Source of the DNA: Pseudomonas nitroreducens
GTDB lineage: Bacteria; Pseudomonadota; Gammaproteobacteria; Pseudomonadales; Pseudomonadaceae
NCBI RefSeq assembly: GCF_024170165.1
Contig: NZ_JALJXP010000013.1
Location: forward strand, 124,001-188,000
Length of the DNA stretch: 64,000 nt
Direction of reading: 5' to 3'
Both the position numbers and the translations under genes were made by a program. Shown one piece after another: positions 44,901 to 52,923 of the stretch. Position 1 is the stretch's first letter. Each line of letters begins with the position of its first letter. A model generated the notes under the pieces. That model did not search any database, had not been told where the DNA came from, and saw only the letters and a list, made by a program, of their open reading frames with translations.

Positions 44901-47452
44901 GCGAGTGCCGGGAGCTGCTGCGCCGTGCTTTCGTCGCGGCCAATCGGGTCGGCGACCTGGCTTACGCCGCCTATGCCGGCAACGGCCATATCGCCGATGT
45001 ATTGTTCCTCGGCGAGCCGCTGGCGCAGGTGCACGAAGAAGCCGGGCAGGGCCTGGCCTATGCGCAGAAGGTGCGTTTCGGCCTGGTGGTGGATTTCATC
45101 AGCACGCAGTTGGCGCTGATCCGCACGCTGCGCGGGCAGACCCCGACCTTCGGCAGTTTCGATGATGAGCTGTTCGACGAGGCGCGTTTCGAAGCGCACC
45201 TGGACAGCACGCCGGGCCTGGCGCTGGCAGCGGCCAAGTACTGGACGCGCAAGCTGCAGGCACGCTGCATGGCGGGCGATTACGCCGCGGCCATGCAGTG
45301 CGTGACGCAGGCGAAGGCGCTGTTGTGGGTGGTGGAGTCCTTCACCGAGGAGGCCGAGTACCACTTCCATGCGGCACTGACCCTGGCAGCCAGCTTCGAT
45401 GCCATCGGCGTCGGCGAGCAGCCCGGCCTTCTGCGGGAGCTGGCCGGCCATCACGCGAAGTTGCAGGAGTGGGCGCAGCAGTGCGCCGAATCCTTTGCCT
45501 GCCGGGTGGCGCTGGTGGGCGCGGAAATCGCCCGCGTCGAAGGGCGGTTGGTCGATGCCGAGCTGCTTTACGAAGAGGCCATCCGCCAGGCGCAGGACAA
45601 CGGTTTCGTGCAGATCGAGGCGCTGGCCAACGAGCTGGCGGGACGCTTCTACGGCGCGCGCGGTCTGGCCAAGATCGCCCGCGTCTACCTGCAGGACGCG
45701 CGTTACGGCTACCTGCGCTGGGGCGCCGACGGCAAGGTGCGTCAGCTTGAGGGGCGCCATCGCTACCTGCGCAACGAGGAGCCCGCGCCCGGGCCGACCG
45801 CGACCATTGCCACCCCGGTGGAGCATCTGGATCTGGCCACGGTGCTCAAGGTGTCCCAGGCCGCCTCGGGGGAGATCGTCCTGGAGAAGCTGATCGACAT
45901 GGTGATGCGCACCGCCATCGAGCAGGCCGGCGCCGAGCGCGGCGTGCTGGTCCTCGCCGAGGCGGGCGAGCCGCGCATAGCGGCGCTGGCGACTGTCGGC
46001 GACGGCGCGATGCTGTTGTGCAATGAACCGATCAGCGCGGCGGCGCTGGCGGAAACGGTGCTCTACCAGGTGCTGCGCACCGGCGAGAGCCTGTGCCTGG
46101 AAGACGCCCTGGCCGACCCGGCGTTCACCACCGACCCCTATGTCCGCCAGCACGGCGCACGTTCGATCCTCTGCATGCCGCTGATGAACCAGGCCAAGCT
46201 CACCGGCGCGCTGTACCTGGAGAACAACCTCTCGGCCGGCGTGTTCAGCCCGGCGCGGATCGCCGTGCTGCGGCTGCTGGCCTCGCAGGCGGCGATCTCC
46301 CTGGAGAACGCGCGCCTGTACCGCGATGCCGCCGAGCGCGAGGCGAAGATCCGCCGGCTGGTGGACGCCAACATCATCGGCATCATCGTCTGGAGTGCGG
46401 GCGGCGAGATCGCCGAGGCCAACGACGCCTTCCTGCGCATGGTCGGCTACGAGCGCGACGACCTGCTGTCCGGGCGCGTGCGCTGGCACGACATGACTCC
46501 GCCCGAATCCCTGGCACTGAGCCAGGCGCATCTGGCCACCGCCATTCGTACCGGGCATGCGCAGCCCTTCGAGAAGGAGTACATCCGCAAGGATGGCAGC
46601 CGGGTGCCGGTGATCGTCGGCCTGGCGGCCTTCGAGGCGAGCCTGCAGGAAGGGGTGGCCTTCGTGCTCGATCTCACCGAGCGCAAGCAGGCCGAGGAGC
46701 GGGTGCGCGAGGGCGAGCGTCGTTACCGCGAGGTGCAGACGGAACTGGCCCACGCCAACCGCGTGGCGACCATGGGGCAACTGGCAGCGTCCATCGCCCA
46801 CGAGGTGAACCAGCCGATCGCCGCCACCGTGACCAACGCCAATGCCGCCTTGCGCTGGCTGGGGGCGCAGCCGCCGGAGCTGGGCGAGGTCAGCCAGGTG
46901 CTGGGGCGCATCATCAAGGATGCCAACCGTGCCGCCGAGGTGCTGGGGCGCATCCGCCAGCTGATCCGCAAGACCCCGCCGCAGAAACAGCCCGTGGACG
47001 TCAGCGCGGCGCTGCGGGAGATGGTCGAGTTCACCCGTGGCGAAGTAGCCAAGTATGGCGCTGTGGTGCGCATCGAACTGGCCGACGGCTTGCCGGAAGT
47101 GGAGGGCGATCGCGTCGAGTTGCAGCAGGTGATGCTCAACCTGATCATCAATGCCCTGGAGGCCATGGGCGGCGTGCCTGCCGGTGAGCGCCACCTGCTG
47201 GTCTGCTCCGAGCCCGAGGAAGGTGGCGTGCGGGTGCGCGTGTGCGACAGCGGGCCAGGTTTCGCCGAGGACAATGCCGACCTGCTCTTCGCGCCGTTCT
47301 ACACCACCAAGGCCACCGGCATGGGCATGGGCCTGTCGATCTGCCGCTCGATCATCGACAGCCATGGCGGTCGCCTCTGGGCCAGCGCCAACCCGCCACG
47401 CGGCGCGGTGGTGCAGTTCACCTTGCCGGCGCATCCCGTGCCGAGCACCTGA
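41957..47452 (+). CDS. Giant multidomain sensor histidine kinase (pseudokinase-AAA/STAND-GAF-PAS-HisKA-HATPase)
   Basis: An 1831-residue cytoplasmic sensor kinase. In order: Ser/Thr-protein-kinase-like domain (1-270); AAA_16/STAND ATPase (about 293-560) with Walker A GYSGIGKS (Lys330) and Walker B LALFLDD (Asp454/455); a long helical TPR-like region (about 560-1270); GAF (about 1291-1450); PAS (about 1458-1575); HisKA with His1615 in SIAHEVNQPIAATV; HATPase with DSGPGF and GMGMGLSICRSII. This is the predicted-ATPase trifunctional kinase family. The protein-kinase part is degraded: the catalytic loop reads HKDLKPNH, with His where the metal-binding Asn should be, the DFG Asp is Gly142, and no strand-3 Lys is visible. 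No membrane segment. The HK should phosphorylate the FixJ-type protein encoded 69 bp upstream. Confidence 0.93.
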   Translation: MASKQKILWDDGERVFCRARPSGDGGASVLLVRPAAEHPLPATLERLAHEYSLRDELHSAWALRPHALHREGGKTRLLLDDPGGEPLSRLLRQPLETGTCLRLAVDIAVALRHLHQRGLVHKDLKPNHIQVNCSDGQARLTGFGLASRLPRERQAPEPPETIAGTLAYMAPEQTGRMNRSIDSRSDLYAFGVVVYQMLTGTLPFTASDPMEWVHCHIARKPTPPGERVAGVPPMLSQIVLKLLAKTAEERYQSAAGVEHDLRRCLDDWQRQGSIEAFSLDEQGTPDRLLVPEKLYGREREVEVLVEAFARIVASSTPELVLVSGYSGIGKSSVVNELHKVLVPPRGLFASGKFDQYKRDIPYSTLVQAFQGLVRTLLGKSGDVLEGWRSALLEALEPNARLITDLIPELRLIIGDPPPVPELEPQQAQRRFLLVFRRFIGVFARADHPLALFLDDLQWLDAATLDLLEDLLTHSELRHLMLVGAYRDNEVDASHPLTRKLQAIRQAGVRIDEIRLAPLARAHIEQLIAEALRCPPPSIVALARLVQDKTAGNPFFVIQFLQALAEEELLTYDHEARRWRWEPERIHAKGFTDNVVDLMVGKLARLPLETRQALQQLACLGNTAQIDTLATVLDLPPAKVHSILWSAVRQELLERLEGACAFAHDRIHEAAYSLIAETARAEAHLRIGRLLAEQTPAERREEAIFEIVGQLNRGARLIEARAEREQLAEYNLLAGQRAKASSAYSSALAYLRAGMELLDDDCWQRRHDLCFGLELNRAECEFLTGQLVQADERLTALTPRAATTLEQAAVACLQMDVCLLQDRSDRAVAVCLAYLEAVGIHWSAHPDDDQVREEYQQIWTQLGERSIEQLIDLPLMEDAATLATLDALGKLFAPALQSDANLASLTICKAVSLSLERGNCDASCMLYANVGRVAGRRFGDYEAGYRFGRLGCDLVDRRGLNRHEARTYLCFSMFVARWMRPVRECRELLRRAFVAANRVGDLAYAAYAGNGHIADVLFLGEPLAQVHEEAGQGLAYAQKVRFGLVVDFISTQLALIRTLRGQTPTFGSFDDELFDEARFEAHLDSTPGLALAAAKYWTRKLQARCMAGDYAAAMQCVTQAKALLWVVESFTEEAEYHFHAALTLAASFDAIGVGEQPGLLRELAGHHAKLQEWAQQCAESFACRVALVGAEIARVEGRLVDAELLYEEAIRQAQDNGFVQIEALANELAGRFYGARGLAKIARVYLQDARYGYLRWGADGKVRQLEGRHRYLRNEEPAPGPTATIATPVEHLDLATVLKVSQAASGEIVLEKLIDMVMRTAIEQAGAERGVLVLAEAGEPRIAALATVGDGAMLLCNEPISAAALAETVLYQVLRTGESLCLEDALADPAFTTDPYVRQHGARSILCMPLMNQAKLTGALYLENNLSAGVFSPARIAVLRLLASQAAISLENARLYRDAAEREAKIRRLVDANIIGIIVWSAGGEIAEANDAFLRMVGYERDDLLSGRVRWHDMTPPESLALSQAHLATAIRTGHAQPFEKEYIRKDGSRVPVIVGLAAFEASLQEGVAFVLDLTERKQAEERVREGERRYREVQTELAHANRVATMGQLAASIAHEVNQPIAATVTNANAALRWLGAQPPELGEVSQVLGRIIKDANRAAEVLGRIRQLIRKTPPQKQPVDVSAALREMVEFTRGEVAKYGAVVRIELADGLPEVEGDRVELQQVMLNLIINALEAMGGVPAGERHLLVCSEPEEGGVRVRVCDSGPGFAEDNADLLFAPFYTTKATGMGMGLSICRSIIDSHGGRLWASANPPRGAVVQFTLPAHPVPST

Positions 47453-47464
47453 AAAAAGCACAAG

Positions 47465-47498
47465 GGGGGCTTGACCTTGACACTAGCGTCAAGCCCCC
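47465..47498 (+). terminator. Perfect 11-bp inverted repeat after the giant kinase gene
   Basis: GGGGGCTTGAC (47465-47475) and GTCAAGCCCCC (47488-47498) are perfectly complementary around 12 bases. It follows the kinase stop by 12 bp and could terminate that transcript. The same bases contain the MerR-type operator below, so the element may do both jobs. Confidence 0.6.
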
Positions 47499-47503
47499 AG
47501 AGT
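47471..47503 (+). promoter_or_regulatory. MerR-type operator/promoter of the merR-SDR unit
   Basis: -35 box TTGACC (47471-47476) is followed by the dyad CTTGAC-ACTAGC-GTCAAG (47476-47493), the TTGACCTTGACACTAGCGTCAAG arrangement familiar from autoregulated MerR-family genes. The -10 is poor: CAGAGT at 47498-47503 gives a 21-bp spacer, where 19-20 is usual. It lies 20 bp before the merR gene. Confidence 0.65.
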
Positions 47504-47522
47504 TCTCCCATCGGAGGTCGAT

Positions 47523-47945
47523 ATGCAAATCGGAGAGCTGGCCTTGCGCGCCGGCGTCAGTACACGTGCGCTGCGCCATTACGAGTCGCGGCAGCTGATC
47601 GAATCGGTGCGCCTGGACAATGGCTATCGCGACTACGCCGCGGCCATGGTGCAACGTGTGCTCTGGGTTCGCGAGCTGCTCGAATGCGGCTTCAGCACCC
47701 GGCAGATCCACGGCCTGCTGCAGTATCTGGAGGAGGAAGAGGACAGCGAAGGCTTCCTCGCCTGCCTGCAGCAGCACCTGGAAAAGCTGGTGGCCCTGGA
47801 TGCGCTGCAGGCGCAGCTGGCCGAGCGCCGCGAACGTCTGGCGGAAAAGATCGAACGCTATCTGCCGCTGCAGGACGGCCTGCTGCGTGCTCCCGATTTG
47901 CGACCTCCCGAACGAGCTCATGCACAAGCCACGTTGGAGAGATGA
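47523..47945 (+). CDS. MerR family transcriptional regulator
   Basis: A 140-residue MerR protein. The HTH is MQIGELALRAGVSTRALRHYESRQLIESVRLDNGYRDY (residues 1-38), followed by the second wing RVLWVRELLECGFSTRQIHGLL. A coiled-coil dimerisation helix occupies about 75-120. There is no metal-binding Cys cluster (single Cys in LLECGF and one in FLACLQQ), so it belongs with the small-molecule or stress-responsive branch. Strong GGAGG before ATG 47523. Its stop overlaps the ATG of the SDR gene. It should control itself and that gene through the dyad at 47476-47493. Confidence 0.92.
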   Translation: MQIGELALRAGVSTRALRHYESRQLIESVRLDNGYRDYAAAMVQRVLWVRELLECGFSTRQIHGLLQYLEEEEDSEGFLACLQQHLEKLVALDALQAQLAERRERLAEKIERYLPLQDGLLRAPDLRPPERAHAQATLER

Positions 47946-48694
47946 TGGGAAAGCTAAGCAACAAGGTTGCCCTGGTCACGGGCGGCAACAGCGGTATCGG
48001 CCTGGCCACCGCGCAACGATTCGCCCAGGAAGGCGCCGAGGTGGTCATCACCGGGCGCCGCCCGGACGCGCTGGAGGAGGCGGTCGGGTTGATCGGTGAC
48101 AACGCCGTTGGCATTCGTGCCGACGCCAGTCGACTGGAGGACCTGGACGCCCTGTACCGGCAGATCGGCGAACGCTTCGGCCGCCTCGACGTGCTGGTCG
48201 CCAATGCCGGCGTGATCCGCCCGGCACCGGGTGATCAGGTCGATGAAGAACAGTTCGACGAACAATTCGACATCAACGTCAAGGGCGTCTTCTACACCAT
48301 CCAGAAAGCGTTGCCGTTGCTGCGTGACGGCGGCTCCATCGTGCTGGTGTCGTCCATCGCCCACCTGAAGGCGCTGGAGGCCCACGTGGTCTATGCGGCG
48401 ACCAAGGCGGCGGTGCGCTCCTTCGCCCGCAGCTGGGCGGCGGAACTCAAGGGCCGCAACATCCGCGTCAATTGCCTGAGCCCCGGCCCGGTGCTGACCC
48501 CGATCATCGGCAAGATGGGCATTGGTGAGGCGCAGTTCGGAGCGTTCGAAAAGCAGCTGGCAGGGTTGATTCCGCTGGGTCGGCTCGGTCGCCCGGAAGA
48601 ATTGGCGAATGCTTTGCTGTTCCTCGCTTCGGACGACAGCAGCTTCATCACCGGCGTCGACCTGTGCGTCGATGGCGGGTTGTCGCAGCTCTGA
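47942..48694 (+). CDS. Short-chain dehydrogenase/reductase
   Basis: A 250-residue classical SDR. The cofactor loop is ALVTGGNSGIGLATAQ (residues 10-25), Arg in TGRRPDALEE suggests NADPH, and NAG is in LVANAGVIRP. The catalytic Ser is in VLVSSIAH and the YxxxK in VVYAATKAAV. The tail PEELANALLFLASDDSSFITGVDLCVDGG is standard. ATG 47942 overlaps the MerR stop (ATGA). MerR-linked SDRs of this sort are usually electrophile- or aldehyde-responsive reductases; the substrate is not known. Confidence 0.92.
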   Translation: MMGKLSNKVALVTGGNSGIGLATAQRFAQEGAEVVITGRRPDALEEAVGLIGDNAVGIRADASRLEDLDALYRQIGERFGRLDVLVANAGVIRPAPGDQVDEEQFDEQFDINVKGVFYTIQKALPLLRDGGSIVLVSSIAHLKALEAHVVYAATKAAVRSFARSWAAELKGRNIRVNCLSPGPVLTPIIGKMGIGEAQFGAFEKQLAGLIPLGRLGRPEELANALLFLASDDSSFITGVDLCVDGGLSQL

Positions 48695-48700
48695 ACGGAA

Positions 48701-48731
48701 AAAGCCCCAGGGCACTGTGCCCCGGGGCTTT
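48701..48731. terminator. Bidirectional terminator between the SDR and alpha/beta hydrolase genes
   Basis: AAAGCCCCAGGGCAC (48701-48715) pairs with GTGCCCCGGGGCTTT (48717-48731) with one mismatch. A-run before and T-run after make it usable from both sides, as expected between convergent genes. Confidence 0.9.
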
Positions 48732-48745
48732 CGCTTGCAGCGGCG

Positions 48746-49723
48746 TCAGCCCTTGATGAAGGCCAGCAGGTCCGCGTTGATGGTGTCGGCGTGGGTCGTG
48801 CACATGCCATGGGGCAGGCCGGGATAGGTCTTCAGCGTACCGTGGCGCAGCAGCTTGATGGACAGGCGCGCGGAGTCGTCGATGGGGACGATCTGGTCGT
48901 CTTCCCCGTGCAGCACCAGGGTCGGCACGGAGATCTGCTTCAGATCCTCGGTGAAGTCGGTTTCCGAGAAGGCCTTGATGCAGTCGTAGTGGGCCTTGGC
49001 GCCACCGTTCATGCCCTGACGCCACCAGTTGTCGATCACCGCTTCGGAGACCTTGGCGCCCGGCCGGTTGAAGCCGTAGAAGGGGCCCGCCGCGACGTCG
49101 CGGTAGAAGTTCGAACGGCTGGCGGCGAGCGCATCGCGGAAGCCGTCGAACACTTTCAGCGGCAGGCCACCGGGGTTCTTCGCGGTTTGCAGCATGAGCG
49201 GCGGTACCGCGCCGATCAGTACCGCCTTGGCGACGCGGCCAGCACCATGGCGCGCAACATAGCGGGCGACCTCGCCACCGCCGGTGGAGTGGCCGATGTG
49301 CACGGCGTTCTTCAGGTCCAGGTGCGCAGCCAGCTCCGCAAGGTCGGCGGCATAGGTGTCCATGTCGTTGCCTTTGTCGGTCTGCGTGGAGCGACCGTGG
49401 CCGCGGCGGTCATGGGCGATCACGCGGTAGCCCCTGGCGAGGAAGAACAGCATCTGGTTGTCCCAGTCATCCCCCGAGAGCGGCCAGCCGTGGTGGAACA
49501 CGATGGGTTGCCCGCTGCCCCAGTCCTTGTAGAACAGCTCGGTGCCGTCGCGCAGGGTGAGGTAGCCCGAGCCTTGCTCCTTGCGCCGTGCACCTGTTGC
49601 GGCCGGGGCCTGGGCAGCGCTCGCCTGGCTTGCCAGCATCGGGACGGCCACCGCCAGGGTGGCGGCGGCTACACCGGCGCTCATCAGGGCGCGGCGGGTG
49701 GTTCCTTGGGTCTCGTCGGTCAT
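48746..49723 (-). CDS. Tat-exported alpha/beta hydrolase (non-haem chloroperoxidase-like)
   Basis: A 325-residue alpha/beta hydrolase. The N-terminus carries a twin-arginine signal ([29 protein letters not shown], Arg10-Arg11, cleavage near 37), so it should be exported folded. The mature enzyme begins [21 protein letters not shown], as in bacterial non-haem haloperoxidases/esterases. The catalytic triad is Ser146 in GHSTGGG, Asp in HGEDDQIVP and His in LPHGMC. The start read from 49723 is chosen for the Tat signal; the frame is open much further upstream. A dyad-like ATACTTAGGTTT lies about 163 bp upstream. The role (ester, lactone or peracid chemistry) is unknown. Confidence 0.9.
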   Translation of the reverse strand: MTDETQGTTRRALMSAGVAAATLAVAVPMLASQASAAQAPAATGARRKEQGSGYLTLRDGTELFYKDWGSGQPIVFHHGWPLSGDDWDNQMLFFLARGYRVIAHDRRGHGRSTQTDKGNDMDTYAADLAELAAHLDLKNAVHIGHSTGGGEVARYVARHGAGRVAKAVLIGAVPPLMLQTAKNPGGLPLKVFDGFRDALAASRSNFYRDVAAGPFYGFNRPGAKVSEAVIDNWWRQGMNGGAKAHYDCIKAFSETDFTEDLKQISVPTLVLHGEDDQIVPIDDSARLSIKLLRHGTLKTYPGLPHGMCTTHADTINADLLAFIKG

Positions 49724-50443
49724 GGTGAAAGCTCTCGTCAGGGGACCGCTCGCGCGGCGAATGGGGGCCGGTCCGATGCGGCCCTCGAAGCGACCTGGCG
49801 GTCGTTGCGAAGGCCGGATTGCCGGTAGACAAACCCTATTCGCTGGCCGGGGACCCTCACCATCGTCCATGGGTATCGCACCACCATACTTAGGTTTCGC
49901 GGGACTGCACCGGAGTGTGTCGGAACCGATCCGAGCGCCTGTTTCGAGAGGTGGCGACAGGGGGTGAGGCAATCTCGCGCGACAGCTGATCGGGTCGTCG
50001 GGTGCGTTCCGCACGGCCATTTTTTTCATTGGGCTCGAAGATATTTTTACTAATTTTCCTCGGCGACGAGCTCAAGCACCATGCGCCCCCATTCCAACAA
50101 CAACGTCCTTCGAGGCGGCCAGCAGGAGTGTCCAGGTGCAAGCGTTCAACGAGTGGCGGCAGTGTTCTGCAGCGCAGACTTTCATCGATGACGCAGTGAA
50201 CGGCGACTCCGGATTTGCCGCGCGGGAGGCTGCGCATTGGGCGCAACGCTTGCCGCTTTGCCTGGCCGCGCAATCGCGCCGGGCAGGCCCGAACGACCGC
50301 CGCTGAATCCCTCCCGCAGCGGCTGCCCAAGGCTTCGTCCGGCTTATATCGCCGGGCGTCCGACCGCTGCGCAGGAAGCCTCGACCGGCATCACGCCGTT
50401 CCTGTCCAACGAGCGCCCGTCGCTCGCCGTCCATGAGTCAGCC
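49724..50443. other. 720-bp intergenic region without a recognised gene
   Basis: Long divergent gap between the Tat hydrolase and the permease. Frames here have no domain or signal I recognise. It contains a short A/T-rich patch at about 50020-50060 (several runs of T), a degenerate ATACC-type dyad (ATACTTAGGTTT) at 49886-49897, and GC-rich spacer towards the permease. A small RNA or unannotated short peptide cannot be excluded. Confidence 0.5.
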
Positions 50444-51823
50444 ATGAAAAAAACAACAAGCGCTACCGATACCTCCTTGCCTGCCCATCAACCTCACGAA
50501 CCGTCTGCACGGTCCTTCCGCAAATCGCTGGGCATCCCGGCGCTGGTGCTGTTCGGCCTGGCCTACATGGTGCCGCTGGCGGTGTTCACCACCTACGGCC
50601 TGGTCACCCGCATGAGCAAGGGCCACCTGCCTGCGGCCTATCTCTTCACCCTGGCGGCCATGTTGCTGACCGCCTACAGCTATGGGCGCATGGTGCAGGC
50701 ACACCCGTATTCGGGCTCGGTCTACAGCTACACGCGCAAGACCTTCGGCGCGGCATTCGGCTTCCTGGCGGGCTGGACGCTGCTGCTGGACTACATCTTC
50801 CTGCCGCTGCTGAGCTACCTGCTGATCGGCATCTACATGGTCGACTATTTCCCCTCGGTGCCGCTGTCGGTGTGGATCCTCGGCTCCATCGTGCTGGTGA
50901 CCCTGCTCAACCTCGTCGGCATCGAGTCCATCACCCGCGTCAACTGGGTGCTGATCGTCGCGCAGATGGTCTTCGTGGTGGTGTTCATCGCGCTGTCGCT
51001 GAGCCACCTGGGCGCTCAGGCCGAGCCGGTGCCGCTGGTCCAGCCGTTCTATGACGAACACTTCAGCCTGCCGCTGGTGATGTCCGGCGCGGCAGTGCTG
51101 TGCCTGTCGTTCCTCGGCTTCGACGCCGTGTCGACCATGGCTGAGGAGACTCCCGAACCGCGCCGGCAGATTCCCGCGGCGATCATGCTGGTGACCCTGA
51201 TCGGCGGCGTGCTGTTCATCGTCATGGCCTATTTCGGCCAGCTGGTGTTCCCCGAGTGGCAGGCGCTGACCGATGCCGACTCGGCGTCGCTGGACGTACT
51301 GCGGCGTATCGGCGGCGAGTGGCTGGTGACCTTCTTCACCGCCACCTACGTGGCCGGCTGCTTCGCCTCGGCGATGGTGTCCCAGGCCAGCGTTTCCCGC
51401 GTGCTGTTCGCCATGGGCCGCGACGGTGCGCTGCCCCGCGTGTTCGGCAAGCTGGTGACGAAGAAGCGCGTGCCGGCCACGGCGATCATGCTGATCAGCC
51501 TGCTGTCGCTGATCGCGCTGTTCGTCACCCTGGACACCGTTGCCAACATGATCAGCTTCGGCGCGCTGTTCGCCTTCTCCGCGGTGAACCTGGCGGTGAT
51601 CAAGCACTACCTGGTCGACGAGCGCCTCACCGGCAAGGGCAACTACCTGCGCTACGGCGCACTGCCGGCGGTGGGCTTCCTCAGTACCATCTGGCTGTGG
51701 TCGAGCCTGTCGGGCATGTCCTTCATGATCGGTTTCGCCTGGATGTGCCTGGGCTTCATCTGCCTGGCCAGCGCCACGCGGATGTTCCAGCAGCCGCTGC
51801 CGGACCTGAACATGGCGGAGTGA
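50444..51823 (+). CDS. PuuP-like amine/amino acid permease (APC superfamily)
   Basis: A 459-residue, 12-helix permease. The segment SFRKSLGIPALVLFGLAYMVPLAVFTTYGLVT and YTRKTFGAAFGFLAGWTLLLDYIFLPLLSYLLIGIYM are typical of the putrescine importer PuuP and related Pseudomonas permeases. ATG 50444 is chosen at the beginning of the hydrophilic N-terminus; the frame is open 207 bases earlier. A terminator follows it, then a LysR gene in the same direction. The substrate is inferred as putrescine or a similar amine or amino acid; APC specificity is hard to call from sequence. Confidence 0.88.
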   Translation: MKKTTSATDTSLPAHQPHEPSARSFRKSLGIPALVLFGLAYMVPLAVFTTYGLVTRMSKGHLPAAYLFTLAAMLLTAYSYGRMVQAHPYSGSVYSYTRKTFGAAFGFLAGWTLLLDYIFLPLLSYLLIGIYMVDYFPSVPLSVWILGSIVLVTLLNLVGIESITRVNWVLIVAQMVFVVVFIALSLSHLGAQAEPVPLVQPFYDEHFSLPLVMSGAAVLCLSFLGFDAVSTMAEETPEPRRQIPAAIMLVTLIGGVLFIVMAYFGQLVFPEWQALTDADSASLDVLRRIGGEWLVTFFTATYVAGCFASAMVSQASVSRVLFAMGRDGALPRVFGKLVTKKRVPATAIMLISLLSLIALFVTLDTVANMISFGALFAFSAVNLAVIKHYLVDERLTGKGNYLRYGALPAVGFLSTIWLWSSLSGMSFMIGFAWMCLGFICLASATRMFQQPLPDLNMAE

Positions 51824-51837
51824 TCGGCGCTCTGCGC

Positions 51838-51863
51838 GAAGCCGGGCGTTGCCCGGCTTCTTT
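51838..51863 (+). terminator. Rho-independent terminator after the permease gene
   Basis: GAAGCCGGGC (51838-51847) and GCCCGGCTTC (51851-51860), a 10-bp perfect stem with a 3-base loop, followed by TTT. Confidence 0.85.
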
Positions 51864-51922
51864 CATGCAAGGCCGATAGTGGTTAAGGTGGCGCGACTTC
51901 GAGGAACTGGCCGGATCTCGCC

Positions 51923-52816
51923 ATGAAACTGCATCAATTGCGCGCCCTGCGCACCATCGCCGAGAGCGGCAGCATCCAGGAGGCCTCGCGCCTGCTCGAT
52001 GTCACCCAGCCGTCACTGTCCAAGGCCGTGAAGGAGCTGGAAGGCGAGCTGGGCGTGCCGCTGCTGGTGCGCTCCAATCGTGGCGTGACGGTCACGCCTT
52101 ATGGCGAGCGGCTGGTGAGCATGGCCCGCCTGGTGACCGAGGAAGTGCGCCGCGCGCGCGACGAGATCGACACCCTGAAGGGCGAGATGGCCGGCCGCGT
52201 GGCCATCGGCGTGTCGCCGGTGACGCCCAATCGCGCCTTTGCCAACTGCTTCCGGCGCTACCGCGAGCTGTACCCCCACGTGCAACTGCAGATCTTCGAG
52301 CTGCGTTCGGTGCAGCTGTTCGAAGGGTTGAAGGAAGGCCGGCTGGACCTGGTGCTGACCACCCAGCCCGAGGCGGAAGCGGGCGATGGGCAGGTCTGGC
52401 GCGAGCTGGCACCGCAGCCCTCGGCGCTGGCGGTGCGCAAGGGCCATCCCCTGGCGGGGGCGCAATCGCTGCACGAGCTGCTGGACCTCGAATGGCTGCT
52501 TTCCGACCCGCTGGAAGTGGCCCTGGCCGGGCAGTTCTTCCGCGAGCGCCAGGTGGCGCCCCCCAAGCGCATCACCGAATGCTCCTCGTCGCTGCTCTAC
52601 CTGGAGCTGGCGGCCAACACCGATGCGGTGAGTTTCTGGTCGCAGCGCATGCTCGGCCTGCCGATGGTGGCCCAGGTGCTGGAGCCCTTGCAGATCGCCG
52701 AGGCCACGCCGGTGGCGAACATCTCGCTGGTTACCCGGCCGGAGCAACTGATGACCCGCGAAGCCCAGCTGCTGGCCGAGGAAATGGTGGCCGCTTTCCG
52801 TACGGAACCGGCGTGA
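51923..52816 (+). CDS. LysR family transcriptional regulator
   Basis: A 297-residue LTTR. The HTH is MKLHQLRALRTIAESGSIQEASRLLDVTQPSLSKAVKELEGELGVPLLVRSNRGVTVTPYG (residues 1-60). The effector domain begins at about residue 90 (GRVAIGVSPVTPNRAFANCFRRYRELYPHVQLQIFELRSVQLFEGLKEGRLDLVLTTQPEA). It most resembles the CynR/AbgR-like regulators of amino-acid and peptide use. It sits between the permease (separated by a terminator) and the DUF2817 gene 107 bp downstream, and could control either. Only one start is reasonable. Confidence 0.92.
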   Translation: MKLHQLRALRTIAESGSIQEASRLLDVTQPSLSKAVKELEGELGVPLLVRSNRGVTVTPYGERLVSMARLVTEEVRRARDEIDTLKGEMAGRVAIGVSPVTPNRAFANCFRRYRELYPHVQLQIFELRSVQLFEGLKEGRLDLVLTTQPEAEAGDGQVWRELAPQPSALAVRKGHPLAGAQSLHELLDLEWLLSDPLEVALAGQFFRERQVAPPKRITECSSSLLYLELAANTDAVSFWSQRMLGLPMVAQVLEPLQIAEATPVANISLVTRPEQLMTREAQLLAEEMVAAFRTEPA

Positions 52817-52923
52817 CCGGCATAACCAGTCTCAATGCTCATGTGTAGAGGTCATTACTCCGCGCTTTCGCGCTGATGCATCCTGCCGGCCGCCCAATGT
52901 CACCTGAAACGGCCGGAGCCCCC

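Noticed and set aside
42218..47461. A minus-strand open frame of about 1750 codons opposite the giant kinase
   Set aside because: Composition dominated by Gln, Ala, Arg and Gly, with no motif; it mirrors third-position GC bias in the kinase gene.
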